Assembly: GCA_028819235.1 (NCBI GenBank)
Contig: JAPPMC010000201.1
Span: 1 to 33,025 of the forward strand
Source of the DNA: Bryobacterales bacterium
GTDB lineage: Bacteria; Acidobacteriota; Terriglobia; Bryobacterales; UBA6623
Reading direction: 5' to 3'
Length of the DNA stretch: 33,025 bases
Under the pieces are notes generated by a model. The model was not told the DNA's origin. It saw only the letters and a list, made by a program, of their open reading frames with translations, and ran no database searches. Positions 1 to 7,616 of this stretch are shown in pieces. Position numbers and translations under genes: made by a program. Positions within the stretch are counted from its first letter, which is position 1. Every line of letters starts with the position of its first letter.

Positions 1-52
1 TCTCAACCGTCGCTCAGACATCGCCCGATCCATTTAACATTGAAAGCCCCTG
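1..52. repeat. Left copy of a 52-bp terminal inverted repeat
   Basis: The first 52 bases match the reverse complement of 32973-33024 without a mismatch. Outside it the two ends diverge at once. The copy lies just upstream of the DUF885 gene and contains no start codon used by a recognised gene. No transposase or integrase lies in the window. A repeat that broke the assembly at both ends, or a real dispersed repeat, is therefore likelier than a transposon end. Confidence 0.9.
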
Positions 53-95
53 GGGACTGGCCCGCGTGTCGGACGCCTCCTCTCCTTAAGCCACA

Positions 96-1859
96 ATGGG
101 TCGCATGCGCCTCGCATCGATAGCCTTGGTCTTGTCTTTGCCGATGTCTGCCCAGCCGAACAATCCCGACCTTCACGAACTCTTCGGGCGCTACTTCGAG
201 GAATACCTGCGAGAGAACCCGGAAGAGGCCACATCGCTCGGGCGCACCGAGCACAACGGCCGCTGGCGGGACTGGTCCCCGGACGCTCTGGACCGCTGGC
301 GGGGACGGATGCAGCACTACCTGAACGAGCTTCGGGGCTACTCGCTCTCGGAGCTCAACCGCCAAGACCGCATCAGCTGGCAATTGCTGAAGGACCGGTT
401 GGAGACGGAGGCGGAGGGTCTTGACTACCAAGCGGGCCTGATCCGTGTTAATCAGCTCTTCGGGCTGCACACGACGGTACTGCTGACAGTGCGGGAGATG
501 CCTTTCCGCACTCCGTCCGACTATGAGCACCTCATAGAGCGGCTGCACGCCGTGCCGGGCTACGTGCGCCAGAACATCGCCCTGTTGCGCGAGGCAATCC
601 GGGAGGGCCGGACCCAGCCAGCGCGGGTGGTTGATCTGATCGTTCGCCAATTGGACGCGCAGGCCCAGCCGGGTCCCGACCAGACTCCCCTCCTTGCGTC
701 CTTCACGAGCACGCCCGCGAGTGTCGGAGAGTCTCGCGCGGACGATTTGGGCACCCGCGCGCGGCAGGCGTACGAGCAATCGTTCCGGCCGGCATGGCGC
801 AGCCTGCGCCAGTTCCTGGCGGATGAGTACGCCCCGAATGCCCGTGACGAGCCTGCCGTGACGAGTCTGGAGAACGGCGCGGAGATCTATCGGCACTTCA
901 TCCGCTACCACACCAGCCTTCCGCACACCGCGGAGGAGATTCACGAGATCGGGCGGTCGGAAGTCGCGCGCATCGACCGGGCCATGGAATCCGTGGCCGA
1001 GGCGGCTGGCTTCGAGGGGACTTCCGCCGAGTACGAGCGCCACCTGATGACCGACCCGCGCTACCTGTTCTCGGACAAGCGGTCCATGCTGGCCTACCAT
1101 CGCGACTTGGCCATGCGCGTCGCTCCGGAGCTGCCGCGCTTCTTCCGGCGCCTCCCGCGGCACCCGGTCGGCATCCGGGCAATCCCGCCTGACCGCGAGG
1201 CCGTTTCCGCCTCAAACTACAACGCCCCCGCGGCCGACGGTTCGCGTCCCGGGTGGTTCAACCTCAAAGCGTACATGCCGGAACGCCAGTCGCGGTTCGA
1301 CAAGCCGGCGCTGGTATTGCACGAGACCAGCCCCGGCCATCACCTGCAAATCGCCCTACAGCTCGAGATGGATTCGTTGCCGGAGTTTCGGAAGGTGTAT
1401 CACTCGACCGCCTACATCGAGGGGTGGGCACTCTACGCCGAGTCTCTGGGCGGGGCGCTTGGCGTTTACGACGACCACGCAAGCCGGTTCGGAGCCCTCG
1501 AGAGCGAACGCTTCCGGGCACGCCGCCTCGTTACCGACACCGGACTGCACGCGATGGGCTGGTCCAGACAGCAGGCCATCGAATTCCTCGGCGATGAGAG
1601 CGAGGTCGACCGGTACATCGCATGGCCCGGCCAGGCTCTGGCCTACAAGATGGGCCAGCTGGAGATCTTGGCCCTCAAGACAGCCGCGTGCGAAGCATAC
1701 GGTGAGGGCTTCGACGTGCGCGACTTCCATGCAGCCGTGCTGGGGAACGGTCCGTTGCCGCTTGACATGCTGAGGGAGCAGGTCGGAGAGTACATCTCCC
1801 GTGGCGAAGCGGGTGGTCGCGGGCGATGCACTGAGGACGCGACAGCCGGCGTCCGCTGA
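96..1859 (+). CDS. DUF885 family putative metallohydrolase, exported
   Basis: The 587-residue product starts with a short secretion signal (hydrophobic stretch LASIALVLSLPMSA ending before QPNN), so it probably acts in the periplasm or outside the cell. A second ATG three codons downstream (105) would give a tighter signal peptide and is an equally good start. The DUF885 signature is HETSPGHH at residues 409-416, followed by IEGWALYAE from residue 441. In this family the His/Glu residues and the downstream Glu442 look like a zinc-peptidase-type metal site. Length is usual for the family. The substrate is unknown, and a peptidase role is only inferred from the motif. No clear Shine-Dalgarno sequence precedes the start. 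Confidence 0.85.
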   Translation: MGRMRLASIALVLSLPMSAQPNNPDLHELFGRYFEEYLRENPEEATSLGRTEHNGRWRDWSPDALDRWRGRMQHYLNELRGYSLSELNRQDRISWQLLKDRLETEAEGLDYQAGLIRVNQLFGLHTTVLLTVREMPFRTPSDYEHLIERLHAVPGYVRQNIALLREAIREGRTQPARVVDLIVRQLDAQAQPGPDQTPLLASFTSTPASVGESRADDLGTRARQAYEQSFRPAWRSLRQFLADEYAPNARDEPAVTSLENGAEIYRHFIRYHTSLPHTAEEIHEIGRSEVARIDRAMESVAEAAGFEGTSAEYERHLMTDPRYLFSDKRSMLAYHRDLAMRVAPELPRFFRRLPRHPVGIRAIPPDREAVSASNYNAPAADGSRPGWFNLKAYMPERQSRFDKPALVLHETSPGHHLQIALQLEMDSLPEFRKVYHSTAYIEGWALYAESLGGALGVYDDHASRFGALESERFRARRLVTDTGLHAMGWSRQQAIEFLGDESEVDRYIAWPGQALAYKMGQLEILALKTAACEAYGEGFDVRDFHAAVLGNGPLPLDMLREQVGEYISRGEAGGRGRCTEDATAGVR

Positions 1860-1890
1860 AGGCGCGGTCGGCCGGCCAGACCCGCCCGGC

Positions 1891-1918
1891 TATATTGTGA
1901 CTGGGGGTCGATTGGAGG
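1891..1918 (+). promoter_or_regulatory. -10 box and Shine-Dalgarno of the radical SAM gene
   Basis: TATATT at 1891-1896 is a good -10 hexamer. GGAGG at 1914-1918 lies five bases before the GTG at 1924. This arrangement favours the GTG start and makes the upstream in-frame ATG at 1801, which lies inside the DUF885 gene, unlikely. No convincing -35 box is visible. Confidence 0.5.
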
Positions 1919-1923
1919 TATCT

Positions 1924-3261
1924 GTGCCGTCCGTGCCGGGAGTCTTGGAGAGTAGCGAGGCCGTTGAGCAGACGCATGCCGGCAACTACTTCGTCTCCAA
2001 CTACCCGCCGTTCTCCGTCTGGAGCCACGCCGAGTCGACAGCGGCCGAGGATCGGCTGCGGCGGCCGGGCAGCCCTCGGACGCCGCTCGGGCTCTACGTG
2101 CACCTCCCGTTCTGCCGAAAGCGGTGCGACTTCTGCTATTTCCGCGTCTACACCGACAAGAACCATTCCGAAATCTCGGCCTACCTCGATGCGCTCAAGC
2201 AGGAAGCCGCCATGGTCGGCAGGCAGGCGTTCGTCGCTGGCCGCTCGCTGGATTTCGTCTACTTCGGAGGCGGCACGCCATCATACCTGTCCACTCGACA
2301 GCTGGGAACGCTCGTCAGCGGCTTGAGGGATGCCCTGCCTTGGCACTCTCCGAGAGAGTTCGCCTTCGAGTGCGAGCCGGGAACGCTAACCAAGCGCAAG
2401 CTGGAGGCGATCCGCGATCTTGGCGTAAACCGCCTCAGCTTGGGCGTCGAGAACTTCGACGACGAGATCCTCGCGCGCAACAACCGCGCGCACCGCTCGC
2501 GGGAAGTGTACCGGGTGTGGGACTGGCTCGGCAGCGCGGGATTCGACCAGGTCAATCTGGACCTGATCGCTGGGATGGTCGGGGAGACAGACGCCAAGTG
2601 GGTGCGCACGGTGGGTGAGACGGTCCGGTTGGCGCCCGACGCGGTCACGGTCTACCAGATGGAGATCCCCTTCAACACCACTATCTTTCGGCAGATGCGG
2701 GAAGGAGGGGCTAGCGCGGCACCGGTGGCCGACTGGCCCACCAAGAGGCGCTGGACACGTGAGGCGTTCGAAGCGCTGGAGGCTAACGGCTACACGGTGG
2801 GCAGCGCCTACACGGCGGTCCGGGACTCGTCAAGGATACGCTTCGTCTACCGCGACGAGCTCTGGGACGGCGCCGACATGTTGGCCCTGGGCGTCTCTTC
2901 CTTCGGCCATCTTGACGGGATCCACTACCAGAACGAGGCTCACATGGGGCCGTACATCCATAGCATTTCCCAAGGACGCCTCCCTGTGAGCAGAGCTCAC
3001 GCGACCAGCGCGCAGGAAGCGATGATCCGCCAGTTCGTCCTGAAGATGAAGTTGGGGAAGCTGGCCACACGACCCTTTCAGCAGCGGTTCGGCGTCGACG
3101 TGACGCAGCGCTGGCGAGGGATCCTGTCGCGCTATCAGGACTTCGGGTTCTTGAGCTATGACCGGGACACCATCCGACTGACGCGGGAGGGTCTGCTGCA
3201 GGTCGACCGTCTCCTGCACGCTTTCTTCCTCCCGGAACACACCGGTATCCGCTATGCCTGA
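1924..3261 (+). CDS. HemN/HemW-like radical SAM protein (coproporphyrinogen III oxidase family)
   Basis: The 445-residue protein carries the radical SAM [4Fe-4S] motif CxxxCxxC at Cys64, Cys68 and Cys71, in the context YVHLPFCRKRCDFCYF. It also has the SAM-binding GGGTPS at 115-120 and a C-terminal HemN-type domain. The GTG start was chosen because GGAGG precedes it by five bases; an in-frame ATG at 1801 would give 486 residues. The fourth HemN cysteine (CxC) is replaced by CYF, so true coproporphyrinogen oxidase activity is doubtful. HemW-like proteins and HemN-like class C methylases/cyclopropanases share this fold. Its last 8 bp overlap the FAD enzyme gene, so the two are probably co-translated and work on one substrate. 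Family confidence is high; the reaction is unknown. Confidence 0.85.
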   Translation: MPSVPGVLESSEAVEQTHAGNYFVSNYPPFSVWSHAESTAAEDRLRRPGSPRTPLGLYVHLPFCRKRCDFCYFRVYTDKNHSEISAYLDALKQEAAMVGRQAFVAGRSLDFVYFGGGTPSYLSTRQLGTLVSGLRDALPWHSPREFAFECEPGTLTKRKLEAIRDLGVNRLSLGVENFDDEILARNNRAHRSREVYRVWDWLGSAGFDQVNLDLIAGMVGETDAKWVRTVGETVRLAPDAVTVYQMEIPFNTTIFRQMREGGASAAPVADWPTKRRWTREAFEALEANGYTVGSAYTAVRDSSRIRFVYRDELWDGADMLALGVSSFGHLDGIHYQNEAHMGPYIHSISQGRLPVSRAHATSAQEAMIRQFVLKMKLGKLATRPFQQRFGVDVTQRWRGILSRYQDFGFLSYDRDTIRLTREGLLQVDRLLHAFFLPEHTGIRYA

Positions 3262-4546
3262 GCGCCGCAGTGCGGGGCCGTTCCCAGAGGCAGATGCCTT
3301 GGTATTGGGTGGGGGCCCTGCGGGCTCTACCGCCGCAGCGGTCTTGGCCGAACGGGGACGGCGCGTAGTGGTGATCGAGCGCGAGCGCTTTCCGCGGTAC
3401 AGCGTCGGAGAGTCGCTGCTGCCCTATTGCTACTTCCCGCTTGAGAGGCTCGGGATGATCGAGAAGCTGCGGGCGTCCAGCTTCGTCAAGAAGTACAGCG
3501 TGCAGTTCGTGGCGATGGACGGTCGCGTCTCGACTCCGTTTTACTTCTTCCAGCACTTGGAGCACGAAGCTTCCCAGACATGGCAGGTGTTACGCAGCGA
3601 GTTCGACCAGATGCTGCTCGACAACGCGGTCGATCGCGGGGCCAAGGTAGTGATGGGTGCCACGGCGAAGCGGCTGCTCATGCGCGAGGGCGTCTGCGAA
3701 GGCCTGCTGGTGACCCTTGACGGAGAGCTGCACGAGGTCCGCGCGCCGGTGACGGTCGACTGTGGAGGACGCCACGGCTTCGCAGCGACCCAGCTTCGAT
3801 GGATCGTGCCCGATCCCTGCCTGAACAAGGTCGCGATCTGGACGTACTACCGCGGGGCCAAGCGCGATAAGGGGCGTGATGAGGGCGCCACCACGGTGGC
3901 ATACCTTCCGGGCAAGGGTTGGTTCTGGTACATTCCGCTGCCGGGTGACACCGTTAGCGTCGGGGTCGTGGCCGAGCGGAAGTACCTATACCGTGAAGGT
4001 AAAGACATTGAGGCCGTCTTCGACCGGGAACTCACGGCGAATCCCTGGATCGAGGAGCACCTGCGCCCGGGCACGCGCTGCGAGCCGGTAAGGGTGACGG
4101 CAGAGTACTCTTACCGTTCCAAGTACTGTGCGGCTGACGGCCTAGTATTGGCGGGTGACGCCTTCACCTTCTTGGATCCGGTCTTTTCGTCCGGCGTGCT
4201 GCTGGCGCTCTTGGGCGGCGAACGAGCGGCATTGGCGGTTGACGTGGCACTGGCTGCCGGGGACGTCCGCGCCGACAGCTTCGCCGGGTACGGAGCGGAA
4301 ATGTGCGCGGGGGTCGAGGCAATGCGCAAGCTGGTGTACGCGTTCTACGAGGAGGCGTTCAGCTTCGGCAGCCTCCTCAAGAGGCACCCTCACTTGCGTG
4401 GCGATCTGACGGACTGCCTTATCGGGAACCTGTCCAGGGACTTTGGCCAGCTCTTCGAAGCCGTCGGGGAGTTCGCGAGAGTGCCCGAAGCGTTGCCCTA
4501 CGGCAGTGCCGTGGCACAGTCGGCCGAAACGCTGGCAGCTGCTTGA
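3254..4546 (+). CDS. Flavin-dependent halogenase-type FAD oxidoreductase
   Basis: The 430-residue product has an N-terminal FAD-binding Rossmann motif GGGPAGS (residues 19-25), an ERERFPRYSVGESLLP-type halogenase/geranylgeranyl-reductase segment, and both motifs used to recognise flavin-dependent halogenases. WxWxIP is W223-F-W225-Y-I227-P228. FxxPxxSxG is F306, P309, S312 and G314. Lys79/Lys80, before YSVQF, lie roughly where the catalytic lysine of this class sits, but alignment would have to decide. It starts inside the end of the radical SAM gene (8-bp overlap), a strong sign of coupling. No PKS, NRPS, carrier protein or flavin reductase is nearby, so the substrate is unknown. A non-halogenating FAD monooxygenase or reductase remains possible. 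Confidence 0.8.
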   Translation: MPERRSAGPFPEADALVLGGGPAGSTAAAVLAERGRRVVVIERERFPRYSVGESLLPYCYFPLERLGMIEKLRASSFVKKYSVQFVAMDGRVSTPFYFFQHLEHEASQTWQVLRSEFDQMLLDNAVDRGAKVVMGATAKRLLMREGVCEGLLVTLDGELHEVRAPVTVDCGGRHGFAATQLRWIVPDPCLNKVAIWTYYRGAKRDKGRDEGATTVAYLPGKGWFWYIPLPGDTVSVGVVAERKYLYREGKDIEAVFDRELTANPWIEEHLRPGTRCEPVRVTAEYSYRSKYCAADGLVLAGDAFTFLDPVFSSGVLLALLGGERAALAVDVALAAGDVRADSFAGYGAEMCAGVEAMRKLVYAFYEEAFSFGSLLKRHPHLRGDLTDCLIGNLSRDFGQLFEAVGEFARVPEALPYGSAVAQSAETLAAA

Positions 4547-4620
4547 ATCCCTGGCGATCGAGGGCCGAATCCGCCGCGGATGGCGAAGTCCCGTTGGCGA
4601 CGGAACCTGAGTAGGGGGGC

Positions 4621-4644
4621 AGCCCGGCCGGGGCCGTCTGGGCT
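4621..4644 (+). terminator. Possible hairpin after the radical SAM/halogenase operon
   Basis: AGCCC and GGGCT arms enclose a GC-rich centre that can pair further (CGGC/GCCG). There is no T-run after it, so intrinsic termination is uncertain. It lies between the FAD enzyme gene and the start of the FAH family gene. Confidence 0.25.
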
Positions 4645-4654
4645 CTGCATGTGG

Positions 4655-4660
4655 GATAGT
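4655..4660 (+). promoter_or_regulatory. -10-like box of the FAH family gene
   Basis: GATAGT matches four of six -10 consensus bases and ends 7 bases before the GTG start. This puts the expected transcription start at or near the start codon. It is one of the weaker members of the leaderless set in this window. Confidence 0.35.
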
Positions 4661-4667
4661 TGATTCC

Positions 4668-5519
4668 GTGAGACTATTTCAGGTCCCTTGGACGGACGGT
4701 TCCGTCGTTCCTGCGATCCTCGAGAACGGCACATACACAAGGTTGGCGGCCGAATCGCTTACAGCGATCGTGCGCACGGCCGCCGCGTCCGCAGTGCCGC
4801 TCGCCACCGCGGCAGGGCAGTGCCGCACTGACGACCGTCAGGGCGCTGCCGGAGCGGTCCTGCCACTGCGGCCCGCCGAGGTCTGGGCCTGCGGCTGCAC
4901 TTATGCTCCAAGCGCAGATTTCCGTGACGGCGAGCTTGGCACGCGCGATGGCATGTATTCCTATGTCCACCGCCCGGAGAACCGGCCAGAGATCTTCTTC
5001 AAGGGAACATCAAGAGTGTGTGTGGGGCCAGATGGGCCTATCGGGATTCGCAGCGACTCCAAGTTCACGGCTCCGGAGCCGGAACTAGCAGTCGTGATCG
5101 GCGCTCAAGGATCCGTCTTGGCTTACACCTTAGGGAACGACGTGTCCGCGTGGGACATCGAGCGCGAGAACGCGCTCTATCTTCCGCAGTCCAAGGTCTA
5201 TGACGGGTGCTGCTCGCTGGGCCCCGCGCTGGTGACGCCCGACGAGGTACCGGATCCGTACGGGTTGGTCATGACCTGTACCATTACCCGGGATGGCGAG
5301 GAGATCTTCCGCGGTTCGGTCTCAACAAGCAAGCTGCGACGTACGATCGAGGAGTTGGTGGACCACCTCACGCGCTGCAATTCAGTGCCCACTCCAACGG
5401 TGATCCTTACCGGCACGGGCATCATCGTCGAACAGGAGACGGCCCTGAAGCCCGGTGACGTGTGCTCGATCCACGTGCCCGAGATTGGAACTCTCTCCAA
5501 CCCGGCGATCGAGGTCTAG
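4668..5519 (+). CDS. Fumarylacetoacetate hydrolase family protein, AraD1-like
   Basis: The 283-residue protein has the FAH metal-site pattern ExE (Glu137, Glu139) followed by GNDVSAWDIE with Asp158. The segment NALYLPQSKVYDGCCSLGP is typical of the AraD1 branch. Members of the superfamily cleave or dehydrate 2-keto-3-deoxy or 2,4-diketo-3-deoxy sugar acids and acylpyruvates with Mg2+ or Mn2+. It has no signal peptide, so it is cytoplasmic. The start is GTG, 121 bp after the halogenase-type gene and behind its own -10-like box. The gene is convergent with the M19 dipeptidase gene, with 4 bp between them. A link to the IlvD/Edd sugar-acid dehydratase in this window is metabolically sensible but not proved by position. 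Confidence 0.85.
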   Translation: MRLFQVPWTDGSVVPAILENGTYTRLAAESLTAIVRTAAASAVPLATAAGQCRTDDRQGAAGAVLPLRPAEVWACGCTYAPSADFRDGELGTRDGMYSYVHRPENRPEIFFKGTSRVCVGPDGPIGIRSDSKFTAPEPELAVVIGAQGSVLAYTLGNDVSAWDIERENALYLPQSKVYDGCCSLGPALVTPDEVPDPYGLVMTCTITRDGEEIFRGSVSTSKLRRTIEELVDHLTRCNSVPTPTVILTGTGIIVEQETALKPGDVCSIHVPEIGTLSNPAIEV

Positions 5520-5523
5520 ATTC

Positions 5524-6699
5524 CTAGGCCAGGCTGCCCCGCGACTCGATGTCGGCCATCACGCGCAGCGTGTTCTGCCCCAAGATCTTGTCGATGTCCC
5601 GTTCGCTGTAGGAGCGCCGGGCGAGCCCGTCAGCAATGTTGGGGACCATGGAGATGTCCTCCATGCCTTCTGGGAGTTCGCCGTCGACCCCGTCGAAGTC
5701 GGAACCCAGGCCGACTGCCTCGATCCCCGCGACCTCCACGGCGTGGTCGAAGTGGTCCAAGAGCTTGTCGAGCGGAGGGCGGCCAATCGCGGCAAGCTTG
5801 GCGCGCGTTCGCGCCGGCCCCGTGAACCCTGGCCCGGACGGATTGGCCGCGTTCCATTGTTGGCTGCGCCGGGCGTAGTCCCCGTCCAGGAACACGTTGT
5901 AGTAGTTAATGTGGACAACCCCTCCGGATTCGGCTAGGGCGCGGATCATTTCGTCGCTCAGGTTGCGCTTGTGCGGAGCGATAGCCCTGGCCGACGAGTG
6001 CGATGCGATGACGGGAGCGGTTGACGCGGCGAGCGTGTCCCAAAAGGTCTGGTCTGAGACGTGGGAGATGTCCACCATCATTCCCAGACGGTTCATCTCC
6101 GCGACCACTGAGCGGCCGAACTCCGACAGGCCCCGGTTCCCCTCGCTCCCGGAGGAGCCCGCCCACGCGGTGTCCCGGCTGTGCGTCAGCGTCAGGTAGC
6201 GAGCCCCCAATCGGTACAGGCTTCGCAGCACGGCCAACGATCCGGCGATCATGTGACCTCCCTCGACGCCGAGCAGGATGGCGATCAGGCCCTTGCTGCG
6301 CGCGGCCTCAATGTCCCGAGTGGACCGCGCCAAGGCCACTTCTTCGGGGAACCGGTCAACCTCGCGCCCGACGGTGTCGATGATCTCGAGAGCGTCCCGC
6401 AAGGCTTCCAGCTCGGTGTTGCGTGTGGCGCTTGTGTACACGGAGAAGAAGGCCGCGGTGATCTCGCCTTCGCGCATGCGCGGGATGTCAACCTCGCCCC
6501 GGTTGTTGCGAGTGCCCAGATCGTAGTCGCCTCCCCGAAAGAGCATCGGTGTATCGCAGTGCAGGTCGATAACGTGGCGCGGTGCCGCGTCCTGCTCGGA
6601 GCGTCCCTCCCCTTTTGGTGCGGATTCTTGGCGTCTCGCAGTGCACGCTGCTGCGACCGCGATCCCGGCGCATGCGAGCTGCCGGCGAGTCATGTCCAT
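5524..6699 (-). CDS. Membrane dipeptidase (peptidase family M19, renal dipeptidase-like), exported
   Basis: This 391-residue zinc dipeptidase belongs to the amidohydrolase-fold M19 family, which hydrolyses dipeptides including those with D-residues. Candidate ligands are HCD (His47, Asp49), Glu146 in GVEGGH, His213 in ISHVSD and His234 in ASHSSAR, followed by GLGSDFDG with Asp334. The N-terminus MTRRQLACAGIAVAAAC looks like a twin-arginine signal, possibly with a weak lipobox at Cys19. The mature enzyme is therefore probably periplasmic or lipid-anchored. Length is normal for the family. A TAGAAT box ends six bases before the ATG, suggesting a leaderless transcript. It diverges from the HD-domain gene across 22 bp. 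Confidence 0.92.
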   Translation of the reverse strand: MDMTRRQLACAGIAVAAACTARRQESAPKGEGRSEQDAAPRHVIDLHCDTPMLFRGGDYDLGTRNNRGEVDIPRMREGEITAAFFSVYTSATRNTELEALRDALEIIDTVGREVDRFPEEVALARSTRDIEAARSKGLIAILLGVEGGHMIAGSLAVLRSLYRLGARYLTLTHSRDTAWAGSSGSEGNRGLSEFGRSVVAEMNRLGMMVDISHVSDQTFWDTLAASTAPVIASHSSARAIAPHKRNLSDEMIRALAESGGVVHINYYNVFLDGDYARRSQQWNAANPSGPGFTGPARTRAKLAAIGRPPLDKLLDHFDHAVEVAGIEAVGLGSDFDGVDGELPEGMEDISMVPNIADGLARRSYSERDIDKILGQNTLRVMADIESRGSLA

Positions 6700-6705
6700 A
6701 CTGGG

Positions 6706-6711
6706 ATTCTA
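6706..6711 (-). promoter_or_regulatory. -10 box (TAGAAT) of the M19 dipeptidase gene
   Basis: On the minus strand TAGAAT is followed by six bases and then the ATG at 6699, so transcription should begin at or next to the start codon. The same few bases also hold a weaker plus-strand box (TCTAGT, 6708-6713), eight bases before the HD-domain gene. The two promoters would overlap. Confidence 0.55.
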
Positions 6712-6721
6712 GTAAAGGCCC

Positions 6722-7306
6722 ATGACAGATCGATTCACGGACGCGGTTTCCTTCGCAGCCGACCTTCACCGGCATCAGCTCCGCAAGGGGACCGGGACTC
6801 CGTACATTGGGCATCTGCTGGCGGTGTGCGCCCAAGTGATGGAGGCCGGCGGAACTGAAGACGAGTGCATCGCCGCGTTGCTGCACGACGCGGTGGAGGA
6901 TCAGGGAGGAGCCGAAACCGCTGAACGCATACGCACGCGGTTCGGCCCCGTGGTCGCCAGAATCGTCGAGGGATGCTCGGAGGGCCGGGGGCAGGGGGCG
7001 GGCTGGGCCAAGCGCAAGCGCGCGGCAATTCGCGACGCCGCCAACGCGGACCGGTCCGTCCGGCTAGTGCTGTCTGCGGACAAGCTTCACAACGCTCGGT
7101 CCTTGCTCACGGCGCACGCGCGATTGGGGGCTGACGTTTGGCTCCGATTCAAGGGAGGTCGCACGGGGACGCTGTGGTACATGCGCTCGATGGCTGATGC
7201 AATCGGGCGCGCTGGGGGCAGTCCGTTGCTTGCCGAACTGAGGGACGCCATCGGCCGGCTTGAGGCGTTGGACGCGGTGTGCTCCTCGAGCCCCGCTGAG
7301 GCCTGA
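6722..7306 (+). CDS. HD-domain protein, small alarmone (ppGpp) hydrolase-like
   Basis: The 194-residue cytoplasmic protein matches the hydrolase half of RelA/SpoT proteins. It has His31 in YIGH, the HDxxED signature at 55-60 (HDAVED), and Asp120 in SADKLHN, which together form a Mn2+ site. There is no synthetase, TGS or ACT domain, so it resembles stand-alone Mesh1-type hydrolases. These remove the 3'-pyrophosphate of (p)ppGpp; some members may act on other nucleotides. The region around residues 88-95 is a short Gly-rich insertion. It starts 22 bp from the divergently transcribed dipeptidase gene. Confidence 0.85.
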   Translation: MTDRFTDAVSFAADLHRHQLRKGTGTPYIGHLLAVCAQVMEAGGTEDECIAALLHDAVEDQGGAETAERIRTRFGPVVARIVEGCSEGRGQGAGWAKRKRAAIRDAANADRSVRLVLSADKLHNARSLLTAHARLGADVWLRFKGGRTGTLWYMRSMADAIGRAGGSPLLAELRDAIGRLEALDAVCSSSPAEA

Positions 7307-7616
7307 TCCTGCCGCGCCTCAGGCTCTGCAGCGTTGCCAACCGGAGTTGTGGATTCGCTGCGTTCGGCACCCGGCCGTGCCCCGGAATGCCGGGTAGCTG
7401 ACGGAAATGCTGTCCAGTCTCTCGTCTCGGGGGCGGGCGTCTTTAGGATCGCCAGAGGAACGGAGCTGGCGGATGGAACTGCGCTGCCAAGCCGGAGGAC
7501 CGCGATGTGCTAGAACGCCACCTCTGCTGGGTCGCCAAGACGAACGCTCTGGTAGCCTGCAAGGTTCACCCTACTCCCTTGTCCCAGGCGTGTTGTTTGT
7601 GCGGGAAGGCCAAAAC
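7307..7616. other. Intergenic region before the first sulfatase gene
   Basis: I see no convincing gene in this 310-bp stretch. The sulfatase frame stays open back to an ATG at 7407, but that upstream peptide lacks domain features, and a signal peptide begins at 7617. A weak inverted repeat (CCCGGC at 7370-7375 with GCCGGG at 7389-7394) could form a hairpin downstream of the HD-domain gene. It has no T-run. Confidence 0.4.

Noticed and set aside
3..1163. Long minus-strand open frame of 386 codons opposite the DUF885 gene
   Set aside because: It is a GC-rich shadow of a well-supported gene. The product is Arg/Val/Leu/Pro-rich without domain motifs.
1801..1923. N-terminal extension of the radical SAM gene from ATG 1801
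   Set aside because: It lies partly inside the DUF885 gene and upstream of a TATATT box. The GTG at 1924 has a GGAGG at ideal spacing, and the radical SAM family does not need the extra 41 residues.
1924..3261. Genuine heme-pathway HemN
   Set aside because: The fourth cysteine of the HemN CxxxCxxCxC motif is absent, and the gene is coupled to a halogenase-type FAD enzyme rather than to heme genes.
7407..7616. 70-residue N-terminal extension of the first sulfatase
   Set aside because: It would bury the signal peptide that begins at 7617, and it shows no domain or codon features of a real protein segment.
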